Below, piece after piece: positions 1-7,940 of a DNA stretch of 64,000 bases. The notes beneath the pieces are model-generated. The model was not told the DNA's origin. It did not search any database and saw only the letters and a list, made by a program, of their open reading frames with translations. The DNA is taken from positions 49,464 through 113,463 of the forward strand of contig CAVXFB010000001.1 of assembly GCA_963760935.1 (NCBI GenBank), written 5' to 3'. The DNA is from CAVXFB01 sp963760935 (GTDB taxonomy: Bacteria > Planctomycetota > Planctomycetia > Pirellulales > Thermoguttaceae). Made by a program: the position numbers and the translations under genes. Each line of letters begins with the position of its first letter. Position 1 is the first letter of the stretch.

Positions 1-2
1 CG

Positions 3-1091
3 CCGACCGTTGCCCGGCTGGGCGCGGCGGGACTGGCCAGCGAAGATCGGCACACGGCGCGCGTCGTTATCGAAAAGCCATTTGGCACCGATCTGGCCTC
101 CGCCCGCGATCTGAATAAGAGGATCCACGAAGTCTTCGCCGAGCACCAGGTCTACCGCATTGATCATTACCTGGGCAAAGAGACCGTGCAGAACATTCTC
201 GTGCTGCGCTTCGCCAACAGCATCTTCGAGCCGATTTGGAACCGCAACTATATCGATCACGTTCAGATCACGGCGGCCGAGGACTTGTCCGTCGAACACC
301 GAGCGGCGTACTACGATTCGGTGGGCATTCTCCGCGACATGTTCCAGAATCATTTGTTGCAGTTGACCACCTTCACGGCGATGGAGGCCCCAAGCCGCTT
401 CGAGGCCGACGCCATTCGCGACGAGAAGGTGAAGGTCTTGCGGTCGGTCCGCCTCATGAAGCCCGAGGAAGTGTTTACCGACACGATCCGCGGGCAGTAT
501 CGGAGATACCGCGATGAGTCCGGGGTGCCGCCGGATAGCGAAACGGCAACCTTCGGCGTGGTAAAGTTGCTGATCGACAACTGGCGGTGGCAAGGTGTGC
601 CGTTCATACTTCGCAGCGGCAAGGCCATGTCGTGTCGGACCACGCAAATTGTCATTCAGTTCCGCGCCGCGCCGCACATGATGTTCGAGAGCGGGCCACG
701 GGCGCCATTCGAGTCGAATCGTCTGGTCATCCAAGTGCAGCCAGCCGAGGGTGTTCAGTTGCACTTCCTCACCAAAGTGCCTGACGCCGGCATGAAACTT
801 CGACTCACCGATCTGAATTTCAACTTCCAAGACCGGTTCACCGGCGGTATGCCCGAAGCATACCAGCGGCTGCTGCTGGACATCATTCACGGCGACGCAA
901 GCCTATTCTCGCGGGCCGACGAGGTGGAATTGGCCTGGAACATTATCGACCCGATCCAGCGCGGCTGGGAGCATCCTGGCTGGCCTCCGCTGGCGCTGTA
1001 CGAGGCCGGCGGCTGGGGTCCGCCCAGTTCAGTCGAATGGATGTGCCGGCAGTATCGCGAGTGGTTCGATTCCTGCCCGGTGCTGAAGTAG
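3..1091 (+). CDS. zwf: Glucose-6-phosphate 1-dehydrogenase, 5'-truncated by window edge
   Basis: Oxidises glucose-6-phosphate to 6-phosphogluconolactone with NADP+ or NAD+, the entry step of the oxidative pentose phosphate pathway, in the cytosol. The reading frame is open from base 3, so about 362 C-terminal residues are visible; the usual length is near 500, so the N-terminal Rossmann part with the nucleotide-binding loop lies outside the window. The substrate-binding signature RIDHYLGKE is at bases 156-182 and an EKPFG motif precedes it at about 70-84. The C-terminal region matches the family throughout (for example the LRSGKAM segment near 609-629). The 3' end is overlapped on the other strand by the extended tail of a PIN-domain gene. 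No frameshift seen. Confidence 0.97.
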   Translation, partial: PTVARLGAAGLASEDRHTARVVIEKPFGTDLASARDLNKRIHEVFAEHQVYRIDHYLGKETVQNILVLRFANSIFEPIWNRNYIDHVQITAAEDLSVEHRAAYYDSVGILRDMFQNHLLQLTTFTAMEAPSRFEADAIRDEKVKVLRSVRLMKPEEVFTDTIRGQYRRYRDESGVPPDSETATFGVVKLLIDNWRWQGVPFILRSGKAMSCRTTQIVIQFRAAPHMMFESGPRAPFESNRLVIQVQPAEGVQLHFLTKVPDAGMKLRLTDLNFNFQDRFTGGMPEAYQRLLLDIIHGDASLFSRADEVELAWNIIDPIQRGWEHPGWPPLALYEAGGWGPPSSVEWMCRQYREWFDSCPVLK

Positions 1092-1510
1092 CGGCGTGAT
1101 ACTCGCACCGTGGGAATCAGAGTATTGAATCCCGCTTGGGAAAAATGGTGATCGAAGGTAGCAGCATCCTTCAGACCCCGTTCCTCCATAACGAGAAAGG
1201 AAATGCAGTCGGTTAGAGACCAGTCCTTGTCGGGGCGTTGGGCGAAACGGTCGAGGCCGCGGGCGAAAAGTTCCTGGCCTGGGGCAACAATTGTCACACG
1301 AGCGTCGGTCCGAAGATCCTCGAGCAGTGACAAGAAGAACGGTCGGTTCAATGTTTGCGACATTGAATTGGCCAGTTCGGTGACAACCCACGCCGTCGTG
1401 ATGCAACGCCCCGCGAATTGAGACGTCCATCGGCATGCTGCGGAATGAAATCGGTCCTGCGAGTTCACCAACGCAAGATAGTACGAAGTGTCGGCACAGG
1501 CCGTTTTCAT
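887..1510 (-). CDS. PIN-domain ribonuclease, VapC-like toxin with a long readthrough tail
   Basis: Predicted Mg-dependent endoribonuclease toxin. The PIN acidic residues are visible: D7 in the first strand (CADTSYYLA), E45 in WVVTEL, D101 in SLTDC and D115/D120 in DAATFD. The domain ends naturally near residue 136 (FNTLIPTVR), as in other PIN toxins of about 135-140 residues. The frame has no stop there and runs 71 residues further, antisense to the last 205 bases of zwf. That tail (rich in S, H, P) looks like antisense readthrough; a lost stop or an indel near base 1100 is likely. The ATG overlaps the stop of the upstream small gene (ATGA), which argues for translational coupling with an antitoxin. 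Function is by family; the RNA target is unknown. Confidence 0.85.
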   Translation of the reverse strand: MKTACADTSYYLALVNSQDRFHSAACRWTSQFAGRCITTAWVVTELANSMSQTLNRPFFLSLLEDLRTDARVTIVAPGQELFARGLDRFAQRPDKDWSLTDCISFLVMEERGLKDAATFDHHFSQAGFNTLIPTVRVSRRYFSTGQESNHSRYCRHIHSTELGGPQPPASYSASGGQPGCSQPRWIGSIMFQANSTSSARENRLASP

Positions 1511-1746
1511 TTCTTGGGAATTCCGTAGAGATAGTGGTCGTGATTTTCAGCCAGATCGCTCGGCAAACCGACCGCCATGCCAGCATGCTTTAGCAGTTTC
1601 TGTCCAAGCGTTTCACCGCTATCGCCAGCCTGACTCTGCGATTGACCACCGGCCGAAGGTTCTACGTTCACCGGCAACCCATCCGGCAGGGCCACCGGTT
1701 CGTCAAACACCACGATGCCTTTCTCGACATGCCCGCGATATACCAT
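1507..1746 (-). CDS. Small antitoxin-like protein paired with PIN toxin
   Basis: 79-residue protein, probably the antitoxin of the adjacent PIN nuclease. It begins MVYRGHVEKG, followed by a short beta-rich segment (IVVFDEPVALPDG) that resembles the N-terminus of small planctomycete/cyanobacterial antitoxins, and ends with a conserved-looking LPSDLAENHDHYLYG segment that may wrap around the toxin. I chose the ATG at 1746 because a strong GGGGAG ribosome site sits just upstream; the frame is open further up to 2052 but that part is antisense to dus. The stop overlaps the toxin start by ATGA. Family assignment rests on recalled similarity and gene order, not on a search. Confidence 0.8.
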   Translation of the reverse strand: MVYRGHVEKGIVVFDEPVALPDGLPVNVEPSAGGQSQSQAGDSGETLGQKLLKHAGMAVGLPSDLAENHDHYLYGIPKK

Positions 1747-1830
1747 TACAATCTCCCCTTTCGATGTCCTCAGCTTTCCATTGTACCGTGCCGAACTACG
1801 CCGTAAAGCTTGGAATCCGCTCAGAATCGC

Positions 1831-2880
1831 ATGACTGAACATCTCCCTCAACTCCGCATTGGCCACGTCGCGCTCGGCTTTCACGTCGTTCAGGCGCCGC
1901 TGAGCGGCTACAGCGATTGGCCGATGCGGGTCATCGCTCGACGGCACGGCGCGGCCTATACCGTCTGCGAGGTGATGCTCGACCAGTTCATCCTGAATGT
2001 CACCAAAGGGCGCAAGACGAAGCGGTTTCTCCGTACGAGCGACGAGGAACATCCCTGTGGGGCGCAGTTGATGGGATCTGAGCCCGAACAGTTTGTGCCG
2101 GCGGCGCTGAAGCTCGTGGCTGCGGGTTTCGATGTGATCGACCTAAACTTTGCCTGTCCGGTCAAAAAAGTTTTGGGCCGCTGCCGGGGCGGTTTTCTCT
2201 TAAGCGACCCCGAGACGGCGTTGTCGATTGTCGCACGGGTCCGCGACGCCCTGCCGTCGTGCGTGCCGTTGACGGTCAAGATGCGGTGCGGCATGGACGA
2301 CAGCGTCGAGAGCCGCGATCGGTTCTTTACAATCTTCGATGGGGCATTCCGGCTCGGCGCTGTGGCGATTACGGTTCACGGCCGCACCGTGCGGCAGCGT
2401 TACGAAGGCCGGAGCTCGCGCGAGTTCCTTCGCGAGGTCAAGCAGCATGCCGGCGAGCGGACCGTGCTTGGCAGCGGCGATCTGTTTTCGGCCCAAGATT
2501 GCCTCGACATGGTACGGCAGACCGGCGTCGATGGAGTAGCGGTGGCCCGAGGCGCCATCGGCAATCCGTGGATTTTCGCGCAAGCCCGGGCGCTGGCGGC
2601 CGGCGAAACGCTGCCCCCGCCGAGTCTGCATAAGCAACGCGACGTGATCGCCGAGCACTACCGGCTATCTGAAGAGATTTATGGGCCGGAGCGCTGCTGC
2701 CGCGTGATGCGGAAGTTCGGCATCAAGTACGCCCAACTGCATCCACAATCGCAGCAGGTGCGTGATGCCTTCGCGGCCGTCAGCCAACCCAGCCAATGGC
2801 CGGCCGTGCTGGCGAAGTGGTACGCCGAAGATCTCCCCGGCGTCGCACCCGTCGCGCCCGGCGATGGTTATTACGAGTAA
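1831..2880 (+). CDS. dus: tRNA-dihydrouridine synthase (Dus family)
   Basis: FMN-dependent enzyme that reduces uridine in the tRNA D-loop to dihydrouridine with NADPH, in the cytosol. The 349-residue length fits. Visible are the N-terminal PLSGYSDWPMR motif (PMxGxTDxxFR-like), the catalytic-cysteine motif NFACPVKK with Cys at residue 109, TVKMRCG, the HGRT motif, and GSGD followed by GVAVARGAIGNPWIF, the FMN phosphate site. I start at the ATG at 1831 rather than 1810 because homology starts there. The segment after the catalytic Cys reads GRCRGGFLL instead of the common G-x-G-A-G-S-A form, which fits a DusB-like subgroup but makes subfamily choice (A, B or C) uncertain. Convergent with carB. 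Confidence 0.93.
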   Translation: MTEHLPQLRIGHVALGFHVVQAPLSGYSDWPMRVIARRHGAAYTVCEVMLDQFILNVTKGRKTKRFLRTSDEEHPCGAQLMGSEPEQFVPAALKLVAAGFDVIDLNFACPVKKVLGRCRGGFLLSDPETALSIVARVRDALPSCVPLTVKMRCGMDDSVESRDRFFTIFDGAFRLGAVAITVHGRTVRQRYEGRSSREFLREVKQHAGERTVLGSGDLFSAQDCLDMVRQTGVDGVAVARGAIGNPWIFAQARALAAGETLPPPSLHKQRDVIAEHYRLSEEIYGPERCCRVMRKFGIKYAQLHPQSQQVRDAFAAVSQPSQWPAVLAKWYAEDLPGVAPVAPGDGYYE

Positions 2881-2967
2881 TCCACAGTCATCACCGAGGC
2901 AGCCTGACAGTGATTGCAGGCGAGTCGTTGAACTGCTGCTATGCGAGAGCATAACCTACGTGCTCGC

Positions 2968-3001
2968 CCTCACCCTAACCGTCTCCCGCAGGGAGCGGGG
3001 A
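2968..3001. repeat. Dispersed hairpin repeat, copy 1 (CCCTCACCCTAACC type)
   Basis: A C-rich to G-rich hairpin (CCCTCACCCTAACCGTCTCCC then GGGAGCGGGG) between the convergent genes dus and carB. Close relatives are at 15439-15474 and 39361-39394. Placement in 3' intergenic space suggests it could act as a bidirectional transcription terminator or a mobile palindromic repeat; no U-tract follows, so factor-independent termination is not shown. Confidence 0.7.
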
Positions 3002-3014
3002 CATAGCCTCTCGC

Positions 3015-6000
3015 CTAGCCGTTACCGGAGGGCGCGGGGACGCGACTGGGGAAGCGGTCTTGGATGGCTTGAACGGTCATCTCTTCGTCGCGGAGGGCTT
3101 CCATCGCGCCAACCGCCGCCTCGGCAGCTTGGAGCGTCGTGATGCAGGGCACACCGTGCGACACGGCTGCCGCGCGAATGCGGCCTTCGTCGGTTCGGCG
3201 CCTTTGCCGCTGGGCGTGTTGATGACCAAATGGAGATTGCCATCGATCACATAGTCCAACACGTTCGGATGCCCTTCCTGAAGTTTTTTGAGCGCCTGTA
3301 CCATCACTCCGTTCTGCTGTAGCCGCATGGCCGTCCCCTTGGTGGCCAAGAGTTCGAAGCCCATCTTTTCGAGCCGCCGGGCCAACTGCGTGACGTGATC
3401 CTTCGAGCGATCGCTGACGCTGAGAAAGACCGTGCCGCGCTGGGGCAATAGCGTGCCGGCCGCCAATTGGCTCTTAGCAAACGCGATCGGAAAGTGCTCG
3501 CTGATGCCCATCACCTCGCCGGTCGACTTCATTTCTGGGCCAAGAACAATGTCGACGCCCGAGAACTTGACGAAGGGGAACACCGCTTCCTTGACCGAGA
3601 ACTGTTGCGGCACGGGGGCTTGGAAGTAGCCTTGATCGGCCAGCGAAACGCCAGCCATCACCTTGGCCGCCGCCTTGGCCAACGGCATGCCGGTGGCTTT
3701 TGAGACAAAGGGCACCGTCCGGCTGCGCGCACGGATTCACCTCCAACACGTAGACGTTCGGATGGCCGTCCTCACGTTTCACGGCATATTGGACGTTCAT
3801 CAGTCCTCTGACTTCCAGCCGTTGGGCCATGGCCGTGGTGGCCTCGCGGATTTCTGCAACGACGGCTTCCGACAGGCTGTACGGCGGGATGGCGCACGCC
3901 GAATCGCCGGAGTGAACGCCCGCCTCCTCGATGTGCTCCATGATGCCGGCCACGATGACTTGCTGGCCGTCGGCGATGGCATCAACGTCCACCTCGGTTG
4001 CATCTTCCAGAAAACGGTCGATCAGCACAGGCTGTCCTTGCGCCACAATAAACGCGGCAGCCACGAACCGCTCGAACTGGCTCATGTCGTAGCAAATTTC
4101 CATCGCGCGACCGCCCAGCACGAAACTAGGCCGCACCAGGACCGGAAAACCGATCTGCACGACTGCATTGCGGGCTTGGGCCATGGTTCGGGCGATGCCG
4201 TTGGCCGGCTGTTTGAGGCCGAGCCGCCGCAACACGTTGGCAAACTTTTCGCGATCTTCCGCGTCCTCGATCGTATCGACGCTGGTGCCGATGATCGGCA
4301 CGCCGGCATTGCTCAGCGCCCGAGCAAGATTCAACGGCGTCTGCCCGCCAAACTGCACAATCACGCCATCCGGATCGATGCGATCGCAGATATTCAGCAC
4401 GTCCTCGGTCGTCAGCGGCTCGAAGAACAAGAGGTCGGACGTGTCATAGTCGGTCGAGACAGTCTCCGGGTTCGAGTTGACCATGATCGATTCGATGCCC
4501 AACTCGCGCAGGGCGAAGCTGGCATGGCAGCAGCAGTAGTCGAACTCGATTCCTTGCCCGATGCGGTTTGGCCCACCGCCGAGGATAATGATCCGTTTCT
4601 GGCCGGGCTTCTTCGCGGGGGTTTCGTCCTCGTCTTCGTAGGTCGAGTAGTAATACGGCGTGTAGGCCTCGAACTCGGCCGCGCAAGTATCGACCGACTT
4701 GAACGTGGCCACGATGCCGCGCCGCTTGCGCTCGCGGCGGACATCCATCTCGGTCGTCTTCCAGATCGTCGAGAGTTGCCGATCCGAGAAGCCGAATTGC
4801 TTGGATCGGCGTAGCGTGGCGTCGTCGCATTGCTGCAGGGAGCCGATGCCGCGCAAGTGCTCTTCCATCTCGACGATCTCGTACAAATTTTCGAGGAACC
4901 AGGGGTCGATGCCTGTTAGTTCGTAGATTTCTTCCAGGGCCATGCCGAACTTGATGGCATAGCGCAGACACCAGACCCGCTGATCGCCGGGCGTAACAAG
5001 CTTCGAGCGGACTTCTTCGATCGAGGGCTGTTCGGGCGTGCCCCACAGATCCTTGCCGTCGCAGCCGAAGCCAAAGCTGCCGACTTCCAATCCCCGCAGG
5101 GCCTTTTGGAACGACTCTTTGAACGTCCGCCCGATGGCCATCGTCTCGCCGACGCTTTTCATTTGCGTCGTTAGTTCGGGGTCGGCCTCGGGAAACTTCT
5201 CGAACGCGAATCGCGGCACCTTGGTGACGACGTAGTCGATCGTCGGCTCGAAGCAGGCCTTGGTTTCCCGCGTGATATCGTTGGGCAGCTCGTGCAGCAG
5301 GTAGCCGACAGCCAGCTTGGCCGCGATCTTGGCGATGGGAAAGCCGGTGGCCTTCGAAGCCAACGCGCTAGAACGGCTCACGCGCGGGTTCATCTCGATC
5401 ACCACCATGCGGCCCGTCTTCGGGTCGATGGCGAACTGGATGTTCGAGCCGCCGGTTTCGACGCCGATCTCGCGCATTACGGCGATCGAGGCGTCGCGCA
5501 TCCGCTGATATTCCTTATCGGTGAGCGTTTGGGCAGGAGCTACCGTGATCGAATCGCCAGTGTGAACACCCATCGGGTCAAAGTTCTCAATCGAGCAGAT
5601 GATAACGCAATTGTCGTCCTTGTCGCGCATCACCTCCATCTCGAATTCTTTCCAGCCGATCACCGACTCTTCCAGCAGCACCTGGTGGATGGGCGAGAGA
5701 TCGAGCCCGCGTTGGACAAGCTCGTCGAACGTGCTGCGGTTATAAGCGATGCTCGATCCGGTGCCTCCGAGGGTGAAGCTCGGCCGGACGACGCACGGCA
5801 GCCCGATCTCTTGCACCGCGAGGCGGCCTTCCTCCAAGGTACCGATGGTTTTACCTAGGGGCACTTCCAGGCCGATCCGCTCCATGGCGGTCTTGAACTG
5901 ATCGCGCGCCTCCGCCTTGTCGATCACCGCGGCCGTGGCCCCGATCATCTCGACGCCATACTTTTCAAGCACGCCGTGGCGATGCAGGTCCATCGCCAGA

Positions 6001-6290
6001 TTCAAGCCGGTCTGGCCGCCGAGCGTTGGCAGCACAGCGTCGGGCCGCTCGGCTTCGATCACCTTGGCAACGATCTCCCAGGTAAGCGGCTCGATGTACG
6101 TCCGATCCGCCATGTCGGGGTCGGTCATGATCGTGGCCGGGTTGGAATTGACCAACACGACCTCGTACCCCTCTTCCCGCAGCGCCTTGCAGGCCTGGGT
6201 GCCGGAGTAGTCGAACTCGCAGGCCTGCCCAATGATAATTGGGCCGGAGCCTATCAAGAGAATCTTCTGAATATCGTTGCGGCGTGGCAC
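3015..6290 (-). CDS. carB: Carbamoyl-phosphate synthase large subunit, with two apparent frameshifts
   Basis: Makes carbamoyl phosphate from bicarbonate, ammonia (from CarA) and two ATP, feeding arginine and pyrimidine synthesis. The start MPRRNDIQKILLIGSGPI is canonical, and both ATP-grasp halves are present (first from residue 1, second from about 555 at the IIILGGGPNRIGQG motif). The frame breaks near 3719-3731, where one extra base after EVNP turns the expected RASRTVPFVSK into CAQPDG, and again near 3195-3202, where one base is missing in GKGA. The changes compensate: the original frame resumes and gives DEGRIRAAAVSHG to a TAG at 3015. Reconstructed length is about 1091 residues, normal for the family. 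A sequencing error is more likely than inactivation. Divergent from argH. Confidence 0.95.
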
Positions 6291-6503
6291 GGCAGACCTT
6301 TTTGTGGCATTCTACAGTGAAGGGATATCCTTTTCCCGCCCTACGACGGTCGGGCACTGTGTAAAATCCCTTGATGTTAGCATGGCCTGGGGGGCCATTC
6401 AAGAGGCCGGATCGGCCACTTCCGCCCCGGCGTCCCCCACTGCCGACTTCCCGGGCAATATGGTACACTTCTTGGGGATTTCTTGAGCAGTCGGGAGCAA
6501 TCT
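6291..6503. promoter_or_regulatory. Divergent intergenic region between carB and argH
   Basis: About 213 bases separate the starts of two arginine-pathway genes that point away from each other, so both promoters must lie here. I see no confident -35/-10 pair and no clear palindromic ARG box. The short inverted stretch AAGGGATATCCTTTT near 6319-6333 is the most symmetric element and could bind a regulator; this is only a suggestion. Confidence 0.35.
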
Positions 6504-7895
6504 GTGGCAGACAAACCATGGGGTGGAGTATTTGATCAGGCGACGGACTGCCGTGTGGAGAAGTTCACCGAAAGCGTGAGCTTCGATCGCCGGCTGTATG
6601 CGCAGGATATTGAAGGCTCGATCGCCCACGCCCAGATGCTGGCCAAGGTCGGCCTGATCACCATGGAGGAGTGCCGAAAGATTGAGCAGGCCCTCGGCGA
6701 AATACGCCTGGAAATCGAGCAGGGGCGATTCGCGTTCCGCACCGAGCTGGAAGACATCCACATGCACGTCGAGCAGGCGCTCACTGATCGCCTTGGCGAC
6801 GTGGGCCGAAAGCTCCACACCGCGCGAAGTCGAAACGACCAGGTCGCGACCGACCTGCGGCTCTGGGTCCGCGCGGCAATCGACCAGATCGACGCCCGAC
6901 TGACCGATCTCCAACGAGCGTTTGTCGGTCGGTGCGAAGCTGACAGCGATGTGATCCTGCCGGGCTACACCCATTTTCAGCGGGCGCAGCCGGTGCTGGC
7001 GCCGCATTACTGGTTGGCGTATTGCGAGAAGCTCGAACGCGACCGGCTGCGGCTGGCCGATTGTCGACGGCGCGTCAACGTGCTTCCGCTCGGGGCTGCC
7101 GCGCTGGCCGGCACGAGTCTTCCGATCGACCGCGCTGACGTCGCGGCGCGGCTAGGCTTCGATTGTCTGGCGGCCAACAGTCTGGACGCGGTCAGCGATC
7201 GGGATTTCGCCGTCGAGTTCGCGTTTGCCCTGACGCTCATCGCCGAGCATCTCAGCACCTGGGCCGAGGAGTGGATTCTGTGGTCCACCGTCGAGTTCAA
7301 CTTCCTCAAGCTGCCCCAGGCGTTTTGCACCGGCTCCTCGATCATGCCGCAGAAGGTCAATCCGGACGTGCTTGAGTTGATCCGCGGCAAGACGGCCCGA
7401 GTGGTCGGCAATTTGCAGACGCTGCTGGTATTGCTCAAGGGGTTGCCGCTGGCCTACAACCGCGATCTGCAAGAGGACAAGCAGCCCTTGTTCGATTCGT
7501 TCGATACCGTGTTGGCATCGCTCGAACTCGCCGCGCCGCTGGTGGCGGCGGCCGAGTTGAACCGCACGGCCATCGCTGAGCGGCTCGATCGCGGGCATCT
7601 CGACGCGACGATGCTTATGGAGTATTTGATCGCTCGCGGCATTCCGCAACGAACCGCCCACGGCCTGGTAGGCCGGTTGGTGCGCAAAGCCCTGGATCGC
7701 GGCGTGCGGCTGTCCGATCTTTCGATGGACGAGTTCCGCGAAGCACACCCCGAATTGGACGAGAGCGTGTACGATGTACTAGGCTCAGATAAGGCCGTCG
7801 CAGCCATGCGAAGCTACGGGTCAACCGGTCCCGAGCAGGTCTCGCAACAGGTTCGATGCTGGAAAGAGATACTGCAAAATCGGCCGCCCCTTTAG
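6504..7895 (+). CDS. argH: Argininosuccinate lyase
   Basis: Cleaves argininosuccinate to arginine and fumarate, the last step of arginine synthesis, as a cytosolic homotetramer. The fumarase/aspartase superfamily signature GSSIMPQKVNPD begins at residue 277, and HTARSRNDQVATD, TIHFQ-like (YTHFQRAQPV) and the C-terminal GLVG segment are all in place. Length 463 is normal. I choose the GTG at 6504, giving (M)ADKPWGGVF, the standard beginning of the family, with GGGAG upstream; a TTG at 6483 is also open. Divergently placed from carB, which supplies carbamoyl phosphate to the same pathway. Confidence 0.97.
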   Translation: MADKPWGGVFDQATDCRVEKFTESVSFDRRLYAQDIEGSIAHAQMLAKVGLITMEECRKIEQALGEIRLEIEQGRFAFRTELEDIHMHVEQALTDRLGDVGRKLHTARSRNDQVATDLRLWVRAAIDQIDARLTDLQRAFVGRCEADSDVILPGYTHFQRAQPVLAPHYWLAYCEKLERDRLRLADCRRRVNVLPLGAAALAGTSLPIDRADVAARLGFDCLAANSLDAVSDRDFAVEFAFALTLIAEHLSTWAEEWILWSTVEFNFLKLPQAFCTGSSIMPQKVNPDVLELIRGKTARVVGNLQTLLVLLKGLPLAYNRDLQEDKQPLFDSFDTVLASLELAAPLVAAAELNRTAIAERLDRGHLDATMLMEYLIARGIPQRTAHGLVGRLVRKALDRGVRLSDLSMDEFREAHPELDESVYDVLGSDKAVAAMRSYGSTGPEQVSQQVRCWKEILQNRPPL

Positions 7896-7940
7896 CAGCG
7901 TGTCGTAAGGGTGAACAGCGAGCCGAACAGACAATCGAAA

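Noticed and set aside
3015..3730. carB as a genuine pseudogene
   Set aside because: The two single-base changes compensate, the rest is fully conserved, and similar breaks occur in many other essential genes, so an assembly cause is more likely.
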